A stretch of DNA of 64,000 nt from Rhodocyclaceae bacterium (lineage in GTDB: Bacteria; Pseudomonadota; Gammaproteobacteria; Burkholderiales; Rhodocyclaceae), in contig JAUXXJ010000004.1 in the NCBI GenBank assembly GCA_030681195.1, positions 248,001 to 312,000 of the forward strand, in the 5' to 3' direction. A program made the translations under genes and the position numbers. This document shows, piece by piece, positions 7,991 to 16,453 of this stretch. Under the pieces are notes generated by a model. It searched no databases. It worked only from the letters and a program-made list of their open reading frames with translations, and was not told the origin of the DNA. Positions within the stretch are counted from its first letter, which is position 1; each line of letters starts with the position of its first letter.

Positions 7991-9325
7991 ATGGAAGTCC
8001 TGTTTCTGATTGCCCTGGTTCTGCTGAATGGCGTTTTCGCCATGTCCGAAATTGCTCTGGTGACCGCGCGCCGCGCGCGCCTCGCCAAGCTCGCCGAAGA
8101 TGGTGATGGTGCGGCTGCCGTCGCTATCAAGCTGCACGACGAACCGACCCGTTTTCTCTCCACTGTCCAGATCGGCATCACCTCGATCGGCATCCTCAAC
8201 GGGATCGTCGGCGAGGCCGTGCTGGCAGAACCGTTTGCCGTCTGGCTGACCAAACTCGGCATGGACACCGAAGTCAGCAGCATCGTCTCTACTGCCTTGG
8301 TCGTTATCGTCATCACCTACATTTCCATCGTCGTCGGCGAACTGGTGCCCAAGCGCATCGGTCAGTTCAACCCGGAAGGCATCGCCCGCCTCGTGGCCCG
8401 CCCGATGCGTTTCCTCGCCCTGTTCACCCGCCCCTTCGTGCGCCTGCTCACGTTTTCGACCGACACCATCCTGCGCCTGATGGGACAACGCGAACAACCC
8501 GGCCAGTGTGTCACCGAGGAGGAAATCCACGCCATGATCGAGGAAGGCTCGGAAGCTGGCATCATCGAGCAGCAGGAGCGCGAGATGGTGCGCAACGTGT
8601 TCCGCCTCGATGATCGCCAGATCGGCTCGCTGATGATTCCGCGTGCCGACATCGTTTATCTGGATGTCGATCGTCCCCTCGAAGAAAACCTGCAGTGGGT
8701 CGCCAGCACCGACCACTCGCGCTTCCCGGTCTGCCGCGGCGGCCTGCACGACGTGCTTGGCATCGTCAATGCCAAGCAGTTGCTCAACCAGAAACTGAAG
8801 GGCACCGACACCAACCTGGCCTCACAGCTCCAGCCAGCGGTATTCGTGCCCGAGACACTCAACGGCATGGATCTGCTCGGCCACTTCCGTGCCTCCGGCA
8901 TGCAGATGGTGCTGGTAGTGGATGAGTATGGCGAAGTGCAGGGTCTGGTGACCCTGCAGGACGTCCTCGAAGCGGTCACCGGCGAATTCAAGACGCGCAA
9001 CCAGGAAGATGCCTGGTCGGTGCAGCGCGAGGACGGCTCCTGGCTGCTCGACGGCCTGATTCCCGTGCCGGAACTCAAGGATCGCCTCGAACTCAAGGCC
9101 GTGCCCGAGGAAGACAAGGGGCGCTACCACACCCTGTCCGGCCTGATGATGTATCTGCTTGGCCGCCTGCCGCAAACCAGCGATCACGCCAATTGGGAAG
9201 GCTGGCGACTGGAAGTGGTTGATCTCGATGGCAAGCGCGTCGACAAGGTACTGGCTTCGCGCCTGCCTGGAAATGGAAACGCCACCGAGAACGGTGGCGC
9301 TGCGACGGGAATCGAACCCGCTTAA
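7991..9325 (+). CDS. CorC/HlyC-type hemolysin-family protein (DUF21-CBS-CorC domains)
   Basis: A 444-residue protein with an N-terminal DUF21/CNNM membrane domain (about 1-180; GELVPKRIGQFNPEGIA is conserved in the family), a CBS pair (about 200-330; VVDEYGEVQGLVTLQDVLEAV) and a C-terminal CorC/HlyC domain (WLLDGLIPVPELKDRL). Related proteins act in Mg/Co or polyamine transport. ATG at 7991 is preferred over an upstream TTG. The last codons (GGAATGIEPA) are encoded by a tRNA T-arm-like sequence, and the stop overlaps the convergent acetyl-CoA hydrolase gene by four bases. Confidence 0.85.
   Translation: MEVLFLIALVLLNGVFAMSEIALVTARRARLAKLAEDGDGAAAVAIKLHDEPTRFLSTVQIGITSIGILNGIVGEAVLAEPFAVWLTKLGMDTEVSSIVSTALVVIVITYISIVVGELVPKRIGQFNPEGIARLVARPMRFLALFTRPFVRLLTFSTDTILRLMGQREQPGQCVTEEEIHAMIEEGSEAGIIEQQEREMVRNVFRLDDRQIGSLMIPRADIVYLDVDRPLEENLQWVASTDHSRFPVCRGGLHDVLGIVNAKQLLNQKLKGTDTNLASQLQPAVFVPETLNGMDLLGHFRASGMQMVLVVDEYGEVQGLVTLQDVLEAVTGEFKTRNQEDAWSVQREDGSWLLDGLIPVPELKDRLELKAVPEEDKGRYHTLSGLMMYLLGRLPQTSDHANWEGWRLEVVDLDGKRVDKVLASRLPGNGNATENGGAATGIEPA
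9280..9299. terminator. Strong hairpin between convergent genes
   Basis: CGCCACCG and CGGTGGCG form an 8-bp perfect stem with an AGAA loop at the 3' end of the hemolysin-family gene, beside the converging acetyl-CoA hydrolase stop. No long T-run follows on either strand, so it is a candidate bidirectional terminator or mRNA 3' structure rather than a classic one. Confidence 0.4.
9293..9321 (-). other. tRNA/tmRNA 3'-end-like fragment (T-arm) inside coding sequence
   Basis: Read on the minus strand, GCGGG-TTCGATT-CCCGT forms a T-stem and T-loop with an invariant TTCGA, and is followed by sequence ending in CCACC. The rest of a tRNA is absent upstream. Such fragments are typical of att-site duplicates left by integrases, or of chance. 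It supplies the last codons of the hemolysin-family gene. Confidence 0.45.
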
Positions 9326-11193
9326 AACAGCATCGTGACGTGGACGGTGTCCTCGTCGCGCTCCACCTTGATGCTGTCGGAGCAACGCCGCGCCAAGGCA
9401 ATCATCTTGGCGTTTTCCGGGAGAATTTCTGCGATAAAGCCGCGTAATCCTCGCCCTTTGGCGTGTTCGGCCAGACGCTGCTGCAGGGCACTCCCCAGGC
9501 CACTGCCCTGCCATGCAGGATCGACCAGGAAAGCAGTCTCAGCCAGATTGGTCGAGGGATTCAGGAAATAGCAGGCCTGGCCGACAATCACTTCCTGCTC
9601 ACGCGGCCCGGTAACCGCCACAAACCCCACCTCATTCTCGTAGCTGAAGTTGCACAGGCGCTGGATTTCCTTGTTGGACAAGGTCTGGACGCGACGGAAA
9701 AAGCGGGTATAGACATCATCCGCCGGCAGCTTGAAGAACAGGTCGCGAATGCCATTGCCATCCGAGGTGCGCGCCGGTCGCAACATGATCTCGCGCCCGT
9801 TCTTGAGTTTGATGGTGCGTTCCTCCTCCACCGGATAGGCATGCAGATTTTTCAACGTCTGGTCGGCCGGCAGATAGCCGAGGCGTTGTGCCTCCGCAAG
9901 CAACCACGGGCGAAACTTCGGATGGGCAAGCTCGATCAGGGCCACGGCACGCTCGCGCACCGACTTGCCGAACAGGTAAGCCATGCCGTATTCGGTAATG
10001 ACGTAATGCACGTCGGTACGCGCCACCGTGACACCCTCGCCGGCCAGTAGCAGCGGACGGATGCGCGAGGTTTCCCCGTCGTCCGTCGTGGACGCCAGGC
10101 AAATAATCGGCTTGCCGCCCGGCGAGCGTGATGCACCGCGCAGGAAATCGCCCTGGGCGCCGAGGCCGCTGTAAAACTCGCCGTCGAATTGATCGGAGCA
10201 CACCTGACCGGTCAGGTCGACCGCGAAGGCCTGCGTGACCGACACCATCTTGTGCTGAGCCGCGATGGTATTGGGATGGCACACGACGTCAATGGGCTGG
10301 AAGGAAAACAGCGGATTCCGGTCGATGATGTCGTAGAGCTTGCGCGAACCGAACGCAAAGCTGGTGACGATCTTGCCCTTCAACTGACTCTTCTGGCGGC
10401 CGGTGAGGATGCCCTTCTCCAGCAGCGGAATGATGGCATCGGTGATCACATCGGAGTGAATGCCGAGTTCCTTGCGATCCTCGAGGTATTTCAGCGCCTC
10501 GTTGGGGATACGCCCCATGCCAATCTGCAGCGTCGAGCCATCCTCGATCGTCCCGGCGATGTAGCGCGCAATGCGCTCGACGACCTCTTCGGCAGCCGCC
10601 GTATGCGCATACTCGATCACCGGCGTATCCACCGGCACGAGGCGATGAATCTGGCTCAGGTGGATGGTCGAGTCGCCCATGGTCCATGGCATGGCCGGGT
10701 TAACTTCGGCGATAACCAGTTTGGCATTCTGCACGGCCGCCGCGACGATATCGACCGACACACCGAGGCTGACATAGCCGAACGTATCCGGCAACGAAAC
10801 CTGGATGAGCGCCACATCGAGCGGGATACGGCTGATGTTGAACAATTCCGGCACGCGGGCGATAGAGATCGGCAGATACTCCGCCCGCCCCTGTTTGACG
10901 GCGCTACGCACATCCGCACCGACGAAGAATGTGCGGTGGCGATACTGGGTCGTCGTGTGCCCATCGGCATCCAGCGGTATCGCCCCGGAGGTCAGGAAGT
11001 AGATGAATTCCACATCCGCCGGCGGATTCGGCAGGGCTTCGAGCGCGGCAACCAGCGCACGCGGGGTAGCGCAGGCTGTGCCGATAAAAACATGGTTACC
11101 GGGCTTGATGAGCCGCGCGGCGGCCTCAGGGGTAAGCAGTTTGGCGCGATGCGCCTCAAGGCTGGGGCTGGGGCTGGGAATATCGAGGGTCAT
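9322..11193 (-). CDS. Acetyl-CoA hydrolase/transferase fused to a GNAT domain
   Basis: A 623-residue protein. Residues 1 to about 455 are an acetyl-CoA hydrolase/CoA-transferase (IGMGRIPNEALKYL; SDQFDGEFYSGLGAQGDFLRGA; YVITEYGMAYLFGKSVRERA). Residues about 465-623 form a GNAT acyltransferase domain (IMLRPARTSDGNGIRDLFFKL; VDPAWQGSGLGSALQQRLAEHAKGRG). The fusion is known in proteobacteria and would couple acyl-CoA turnover with acylation of a target. The ATG overlaps the stop of the upstream MBL gene (ATGA), so the two are likely coupled. Confidence 0.88.
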   Translation of the reverse strand: MTLDIPSPSPSLEAHRAKLLTPEAAARLIKPGNHVFIGTACATPRALVAALEALPNPPADVEFIYFLTSGAIPLDADGHTTTQYRHRTFFVGADVRSAVKQGRAEYLPISIARVPELFNISRIPLDVALIQVSLPDTFGYVSLGVSVDIVAAAVQNAKLVIAEVNPAMPWTMGDSTIHLSQIHRLVPVDTPVIEYAHTAAAEEVVERIARYIAGTIEDGSTLQIGMGRIPNEALKYLEDRKELGIHSDVITDAIIPLLEKGILTGRQKSQLKGKIVTSFAFGSRKLYDIIDRNPLFSFQPIDVVCHPNTIAAQHKMVSVTQAFAVDLTGQVCSDQFDGEFYSGLGAQGDFLRGASRSPGGKPIICLASTTDDGETSRIRPLLLAGEGVTVARTDVHYVITEYGMAYLFGKSVRERAVALIELAHPKFRPWLLAEAQRLGYLPADQTLKNLHAYPVEEERTIKLKNGREIMLRPARTSDGNGIRDLFFKLPADDVYTRFFRRVQTLSNKEIQRLCNFSYENEVGFVAVTGPREQEVIVGQACYFLNPSTNLAETAFLVDPAWQGSGLGSALQQRLAEHAKGRGLRGFIAEILPENAKMIALARRCSDSIKVERDEDTVHVTMLF

Positions 11194-11957
11194 TTGCAGT
11201 TCAGGTCGCGCAGCGAGCGCGTGATGTGGTCAAAGCCATGGCTGGTGTGCTTGATGGCATCGAAAAGTTGCTTGCTGTCATCGAGCAGGTTCTGCAGGCG
11301 CTCGATGCCGACGAGGATGTCGGCTTCGGCGGTCGTCGAAAGCCTGCCGTGGCCCGGATACAGATGTGCAATCTTGAGCGTGGACAAGCACTTCAGTGTA
11401 TGAATGTAGTCGCTGGCATTGCCCGAACCCAGCACACCGCCGATGATGCCGTTCGCCATGATCGTATCGCCGGAAAACAGCAGCCGATGGTTGGGCTCAT
11501 AGATCGAAATACCGCCCGAGCAGTGGCCCGGCGTGTGCAGGATCTCCAGTTCGTAGTTGCCTAGGTTGATCGACGCGCCCTCCTGCAGCAGCACATCGAT
11601 TTCAAAGTCATCGACCCCCTGATCGAAGACCCGGTTCATCAGCGCAAATTCGTCCTTGAGCGCCAGCTTGTTCGCCGCCAGCCGATGGGCCGCCAGCAGC
11701 GCGCTGCCATTGAAGATCGGCGCACCGCCGGCATGGTCGATATGCTCGTGCGTCAGCAACACCATGTGGATATCGCGCTGGTGCAGGCCGAGGTCGCTCA
11801 GGCAGTTCAAGAGATGATCGGTGGTCGTCGGCAGACCGGTGTCGATCAGGACGTTCTTGCGCCGCCCCTTGACCAGATAGGCATGCGCGCTACGCTGGAT
11901 GCCGGGGATCTGGTAGATCTCGGGGTAAATTTCCACATAGCCGGGTTTTGATGCCAT
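11190..11957 (-). CDS. MBL-fold metallo-hydrolase
   Basis: A 255-residue metallo-beta-lactamase-fold hydrolase with the metal-binding THEHIDHAGG (HxHxDH), TPGHCSGGISIY and YPGHG motifs. ATG at 11957 is used over a TTG two codons earlier; GAGG lies about 8 bases upstream. The family hydrolyses thioesters such as glyoxalase II substrates, among others. Coupling to the acetyl-CoA hydrolase fusion hints at a thioester substrate, but this is inference. Confidence 0.8.
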   Translation of the reverse strand: MASKPGYVEIYPEIYQIPGIQRSAHAYLVKGRRKNVLIDTGLPTTTDHLLNCLSDLGLHQRDIHMVLLTHEHIDHAGGAPIFNGSALLAAHRLAANKLALKDEFALMNRVFDQGVDDFEIDVLLQEGASINLGNYELEILHTPGHCSGGISIYEPNHRLLFSGDTIMANGIIGGVLGSGNASDYIHTLKCLSTLKIAHLYPGHGRLSTTAEADILVGIERLQNLLDDSKQLFDAIKHTSHGFDHITRSLRDLNCK

Positions 11958-11966
11958 GCGCAATCC

Positions 11967-12332
11967 TCAGTTAGCGTCGATCGTCTGCCTGAGGGCATGG
12001 ATGCGTTGGGCCATCACGCGCATCACACTCAGGGCAAACACCGGCTGCTGGCTGGTCAGGTAAACAAAGCGCGCCTGGTCAATCACCACCAGGCGCGTCT
12101 CAGGACTGCCGGCCACCGCACTGGCCATGCGCACGCCGGAATCGACGATGGCCATTTCACCGAAAATCTCACCGGGCCCCATGCTGGCCATGACGTTGCT
12201 ACCCCCATCGTCCGTCGTGCGCTGAAGCTCGACACTGCCGGACAGCACGACGTACATGTGCGATCCTTTGCTGCCCTGGGAAAACACGGTGTCACCTGCA
12301 TTGAACGTCTGGATGAATCGATCTTCAAACAT
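11967..12332 (-). CDS. Cyclic nucleotide-binding domain protein
   Basis: A 121-residue single-domain protein of the Crp/cNMP-binding fold: FNAGDTVFSQGSKGSHMYVVLSG, the phosphate-binding cassette-like GEIFGEMAIVDSGVRMASAVA, and a final helix. No DNA-binding domain follows, so it is a sensor or regulatory subunit rather than a transcription factor. ATG at 12332 matches the usual family start. It lies in a minus-strand run between an FNR-like reductase gene and the MBL gene. Confidence 0.78.
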   Translation of the reverse strand: MFEDRFIQTFNAGDTVFSQGSKGSHMYVVLSGSVELQRTTDDGGSNVMASMGPGEIFGEMAIVDSGVRMASAVAGSPETRLVVIDQARFVYLTSQQPVFALSVMRVMAQRIHALRQTIDAN

Positions 12333-12370
12333 CACGGAAGTACCTGCTTGCCATTGGAGTGAATGCGGGT

Positions 12371-13225
12371 TTAGTACAGCACCTCGTTCCAACGGCCGCC
12401 ACCCTTCATGGAATCCTTGACTTCATGCCAGGTCTGCTCGGAGCCGATCATGTCGATCAGTGCCCGCTCGACGCGCGGGAATAGCTCGTCCACCCCGGCC
12501 AGATACAGATAGGTATCAGGGGCCTGCAGCATCTCCCAGACTTCGCCGGCATTCTGGGCAATGGCCTTGTCGAGCTCGACCGGCGCATCGAAGGCGGGAC
12601 GCGGGCTGATGGCCTGGAAGGCCTTGAAGGTCGGCTGGTGAACGTACTGCGACAGGTCCGTGTTCTCATCGTTCATGTAGAGCATGTCGAGACCGGTCTT
12701 GGCGCCGTAGAACAAGCGCACCTTGCCCTCCCAGCTGCCGTACTTTTCGTAGATGGTGCGGATCATGGCGCGGAAAGGCGCAATGCCGGTGCCCATGGCG
12801 ATCATGATGATGTTGGACTTGCGGTTCGTCGGCATCACATAAGGGTAGCCGTAGGGGCCAGCAAATTCGACTTGTGCGCCGACCTGCAAATCACACAGGA
12901 AGTTCGAGCAGATGCCTGGGTAGCGCTCACCGTTAAAATCGTCGATGTAGTTGTGCCGCTTGACGCAGAGGGCGAACTCGATGCCGCCGTCGCGCTCGAC
13001 CACATTGTCGGCCACCAGATAGAGGCGCGGATGCACCTTGTTGCCATACTGACCGGGCGCCATCACGCGAACGCACTGGCCCATGCGGCAATCAAACGAC
13101 AAGTCGTCGCGACGAAAAACCAGGTGGCGCACATCTTCCGTGGAGGTGGCCGGGGTAATCCGTTCGGAACGCACCAGGGTGGCAACGTATTGCTTGGAGG
13201 AGACGGGTTGCTGAGCTGCAGACAT
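12371..13225 (-). CDS. Ferredoxin-NADP(+) reductase-like flavoprotein
   Basis: A 284-residue FNR-type protein: FAD-binding HPRLYLVAD (RxYS-like), CSNFLCDLQVGAQVEFAGPYG, and NADP-binding IMIAMGTGIAPFRAMIRTIYE, with an aromatic C-terminus (RWNEVLY) as in plant-type FNR. It transfers electrons between NADPH and a ferredoxin or flavodoxin. AAGG lies about 10 bases before the ATG. It is divergent from the iron alcohol dehydrogenase gene, with 44 bases between the start codons. Confidence 0.8.
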   Translation of the reverse strand: MSAAQQPVSSKQYVATLVRSERITPATSTEDVRHLVFRRDDLSFDCRMGQCVRVMAPGQYGNKVHPRLYLVADNVVERDGGIEFALCVKRHNYIDDFNGERYPGICSNFLCDLQVGAQVEFAGPYGYPYVMPTNRKSNIIMIAMGTGIAPFRAMIRTIYEKYGSWEGKVRLFYGAKTGLDMLYMNDENTDLSQYVHQPTFKAFQAISPRPAFDAPVELDKAIAQNAGEVWEMLQAPDTYLYLAGVDELFPRVERALIDMIGSEQTWHEVKDSMKGGGRWNEVLY

Positions 13226-13269
13226 CTTATTGACCTTTCGATATTGATTTTTGTGGCGATAATACCCGA

Positions 13270-14445
13270 ATGATCCTGCCCTTCTCCATTGCCCGTCTGC
13301 CCCGCATCGAGTTCGGCAGCGGCGCCTTTCGCAAGCTGCCCGACATCGCCGCCAGCTACGGCCAGCGCCTGTTGCTGGTCACCGGCGCGCACAGCTTTCA
13401 CGCCTCCGCACAAGCCACTTGGCTCTTCGAAGCCTTAAAGGACCGCAGCATTGGCTGGGAAGTCGTCACCATCGCCGTCGAGCCAGCGCCGACTTTTATT
13501 GACGCCACCGTCGCCGCGCTACGCAATCAAGCATTCGATGCCGTGATCGGCATTGGCGGCGGCTCGGCCCTCGATGCCGCCAAGGCCATCGCCGGCCTGC
13601 TCAAGCCGGGCAACTCGGTGATGGATCATCTCGAAGGCGTTGGCCCGGAGCTCCCCTACCACGGGCCGGCCACGCCCTTCATTGCCGTGCCGACCACTGC
13701 TGGCACCGGCTCGGAAGCCACCAAGAACGCCGTGCTGTCGCTCGACGGGCAATTCAAAAAGTCTTTCCGCGACGATGCACTGGTGGCCGAATGGGCCATT
13801 GTCGACCCCGACTTTCTCGTCACCTGCCCGCCCGCGCTGATTGCCGCCGACGGCATGGATGCCTTTACCCAACTGCTGGAAAGCTTCGTCTCGACCCGCA
13901 GCAACCCGATGACTGACGCGCTCGCCCGCAGCGGCATCATGGCCGTAAAGGACAGCCTGCTGTCGCTCTACCATGAACAGTCCGCCGAAGCCCGCGCGAA
14001 GATGAGCTATGCCGCGCTGCTCTCGGGCATCTGTCTGGCGCAGACCGGCCTCGGCTCGGTGCATGGGCTGGCCGCACCGCTCGGTGCCTTCTTTCCGATC
14101 CCGCATGGCGTCGCCTGCGGCACGCTGGTCGCCACCGCCACGGCGGTCAACATCGCCGCCCTCCAGGCACGCGATCCCGACAGCCCGGCCCTGCCGAAAT
14201 ATGCCGAGATCGGTCGCCGCTTCGCCATGCAAAAGGGTCTGAATGGCGGCGAGGCGCGCGCCTATCTCGTCGACACGCTGCGACAGTGGGAGGCACAACT
14301 CGCCCTGCCGCGACTGGCCGGCTACCGTCTCACCAGCGCCGACTTTTCGCGTATCGTCGCCAACAGTCGCGGCAGCAGCATGAAGACCAATCCGGTCGTG
14401 CTGACGGACGACGAGATCACCGGTATCCTTGCGACACGCCTTTAA
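13270..14445 (+). CDS. Iron-containing alcohol dehydrogenase
   Basis: A 391-residue group III (iron) alcohol dehydrogenase. NAD-binding GIGGGSALDAAKA is near residue 95, VPTTAGTGSEATKNAV follows, and the metal-binding region includes GMDAFTQLLESFVS and VHGLAAPLGAFFPIPHG. The substrate is unknown. Two stretches match the dispersed repeat: residues 69-76 (AVEPAPTF, 22/24 bases) and near residue 355 (RLTSADF, 21/24). EPxPT is also a natural motif in this family at that position, so the first match may be partly coincidental. Confidence 0.88.
   Translation: MILPFSIARLPRIEFGSGAFRKLPDIAASYGQRLLLVTGAHSFHASAQATWLFEALKDRSIGWEVVTIAVEPAPTFIDATVAALRNQAFDAVIGIGGGSALDAAKAIAGLLKPGNSVMDHLEGVGPELPYHGPATPFIAVPTTAGTGSEATKNAVLSLDGQFKKSFRDDALVAEWAIVDPDFLVTCPPALIAADGMDAFTQLLESFVSTRSNPMTDALARSGIMAVKDSLLSLYHEQSAEARAKMSYAALLSGICLAQTGLGSVHGLAAPLGAFFPIPHGVACGTLVATATAVNIAALQARDPDSPALPKYAEIGRRFAMQKGLNGGEARAYLVDTLRQWEAQLALPRLAGYRLTSADFSRIVANSRGSSMKTNPVVLTDDEITGILATRL
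13474..13497 (-). repeat. Short dispersed repeat-like sequence, 22/24, in iron ADH gene
   Basis: Two adjacent mismatches to consensus. It is codon-aligned and read as AVEPAPTF at a place where the family naturally has EPxPT, so it may be convergence or a domesticated copy. Confidence 0.45.
14324..14347 (-). repeat. Short dispersed repeat-like sequence, 21/24, in iron ADH gene
   Basis: Second match in the same gene with three transitions, read as RLTSADF near the C-terminus. Confidence 0.45.
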
Positions 14446-14455
14446 CGGAATCATC

Positions 14456-16453
14456 ATGAGTTACTCGCGGCGCCTGCTGCTGATCATCACGCTGATCAAT
14501 TTGTTCGTCGCCTTACTCGCGGCGGTTTCGGCCTTCCAGGGCTATCAGCAGTATCAGGAACGCGCGCGAATAACTACCCACAATCTGGTCGCCGCACTGG
14601 AAAGCCATCTCGCCGACGCCATCCGCCGCGCCGATATTTCGCTGCTGTCCCTGATCGACTTATACGAGCATAAGCACATGGATGCCGAGCATCTCAACCA
14701 CCATATCGAGCTGCTACGCTCCCGCCTTCCCGAAGTGGAGGCCATCCGCATCACCGACCGTGATGGGAATCTGATCCTCGGTACCGGAGTCGTCCCAGCC
14801 AAACGCATCAACCTGGCCGATCGGCCGCACTTCATCCGACTGCGGGATGATTCGGGCGACGAACTACAGCTTTCGAAACCCCAGATCAGCCGCGTCAACA
14901 ACAAGTGGGTGATCGTCATGGCGCGCCGCACCACCCGCGCCGATGGCCGCTTCAACGGCATGATCTTCGCCACCGTCACACTGGAATACTTCACCCACCT
15001 GTTTTCCCGCCTTGACCTGGGGTTCAATGGCGTAGCCTTCCTGCGCGACGCGGACATGGGCCTGATTGCGCGTTACCCGATCATCAACACCCCCGAAATT
15101 CAAGTCGGCAAACCCTTCGCCACACCCGAACTCGCCGCCCTGCTGGCGGCGGGCAAAACCCAGGGCAGCTACTTCTCCGGTGCATCTCCCGACCAGATCG
15201 AGCGCATGATTTCCTTCCGCAAGCTCGAGCACTATCCCCTGCTTGCCTTCATCGGCATGGCGGCCGACGACTACCTGGCTCCCTGGCGCAGCGATACGCA
15301 ACGTCTCGTCATTCTGATCCTGCTATTCATCGCCGGCTCAGCCTATGCCTACCGCATCCAGCATCGCGCCTGGCGACGCCAGCAGGCCGACGTCGCCATC
15401 AAGTCTGCCCGCCTGCGCCTGATGGAAGATACGGCTCACCACAGCGTACATGAACAGTTGGTCGCCACGCTCGACGAAGCCTGCGCACTATCTGAAAGCC
15501 CGATCGGCTTCTACCACTTCCTCGCACCCGACCAGAAGACGCTTGCACTGCAGGCCTGGTCCACCCGCACGCTTCAGGAATATTGTCACGCCAAAGGCGA
15601 GGGGCGCCACTACAACATCGACGAAGCTGGTGTCTGGGTCGAAGCCATCCGTGAGCGCCGACCGATCATCCACAACGACTATGCCGCCCTTACCAACAAG
15701 CGCGGCCTGCCGCCCGGCCATGCGGTCGTGCTGCGCGAAATGGTCATCCCGGTGTTCCGCAAGGGGCTGATTGTCGCCATCCTCGGCGTGGGCAACAAGG
15801 CCACGCTGTATACCGAGTACGACCTGCAGACGGTCTCGTTGCTGGCCGATCTGGCCTGGGACATTGTCGAAAGCAAGCGCCTTGAAGCCGAGCTCGTAGA
15901 AATGGCCACTACCGACTTCCTTACTAGCCTGCTCAACCGCCGCAACTTTCTAAGCACAATGGAGCACGAACTGGACCGCCTCAAGCGCTTCGACATCCCG
16001 CGCGCGGCGGTGCTGATGCTCGACCTCGATCACTTCAAGTGCGTCAACGACACCTATGGTCACGCGGCCGGCGATGCGGTACTCAAGCATTTCGCCGGGC
16101 TGATCCGCGCCGAACTGCGCAAGGTCGACAGTGGCGGCCGTCTCGGTGGCGAGGAATTTGCCATTCTGCTGCTCGGCGCCCAACTCGACGCAGCACATGC
16201 CTTTGCCGAACGCCTGCGCAAAACCGTCGAGGTGACGCCGCTCTTGTTCGAAAACCAGCCGATCGCCATCACCGTCAGTATCGGCATCGCCATGCTGTCG
16301 CCTGACGATGCCGGGCCGGACCATGCGCTGATGCGCGCCGACAAGGCACTCTACGAAGCCAAACACAGCGGGCGCAATCGCGTTTGCTGCGCACCGTCCC
16401 CGGAGGAAAACCCCCATGGCCATTCACAAGCAACCGATCCAGCAACGCATTGA
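14456..16453 (+). CDS. Membrane-bound diguanylate cyclase (dCache-GAF-GGDEF)
   Basis: A 665-residue protein: an N-terminal membrane helix (RLLLIITLINLFVALLAAVSAF), a periplasmic Cache sensor (about 35-275), a second helix (LVILILLFIAGSAYAY), a GAF-like domain (about 320-480), and a GGDEF domain with RLGGEEFAI near residue 563. An RKVD inhibitory site lies exactly five residues before GGEEF, so product inhibition is expected. It should make c-di-GMP in response to a periplasmic ligand. Its end overlaps the start of the carbonic anhydrase-like gene by 38 bases. ATG at 14456 gives the best N-terminus. Confidence 0.85.
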   Translation: MSYSRRLLLIITLINLFVALLAAVSAFQGYQQYQERARITTHNLVAALESHLADAIRRADISLLSLIDLYEHKHMDAEHLNHHIELLRSRLPEVEAIRITDRDGNLILGTGVVPAKRINLADRPHFIRLRDDSGDELQLSKPQISRVNNKWVIVMARRTTRADGRFNGMIFATVTLEYFTHLFSRLDLGFNGVAFLRDADMGLIARYPIINTPEIQVGKPFATPELAALLAAGKTQGSYFSGASPDQIERMISFRKLEHYPLLAFIGMAADDYLAPWRSDTQRLVILILLFIAGSAYAYRIQHRAWRRQQADVAIKSARLRLMEDTAHHSVHEQLVATLDEACALSESPIGFYHFLAPDQKTLALQAWSTRTLQEYCHAKGEGRHYNIDEAGVWVEAIRERRPIIHNDYAALTNKRGLPPGHAVVLREMVIPVFRKGLIVAILGVGNKATLYTEYDLQTVSLLADLAWDIVESKRLEAELVEMATTDFLTSLLNRRNFLSTMEHELDRLKRFDIPRAAVLMLDLDHFKCVNDTYGHAAGDAVLKHFAGLIRAELRKVDSGGRLGGEEFAILLLGAQLDAAHAFAERLRKTVEVTPLLFENQPIAITVSIGIAMLSPDDAGPDHALMRADKALYEAKHSGRNRVCCAPSPEENPHGHSQATDPATH

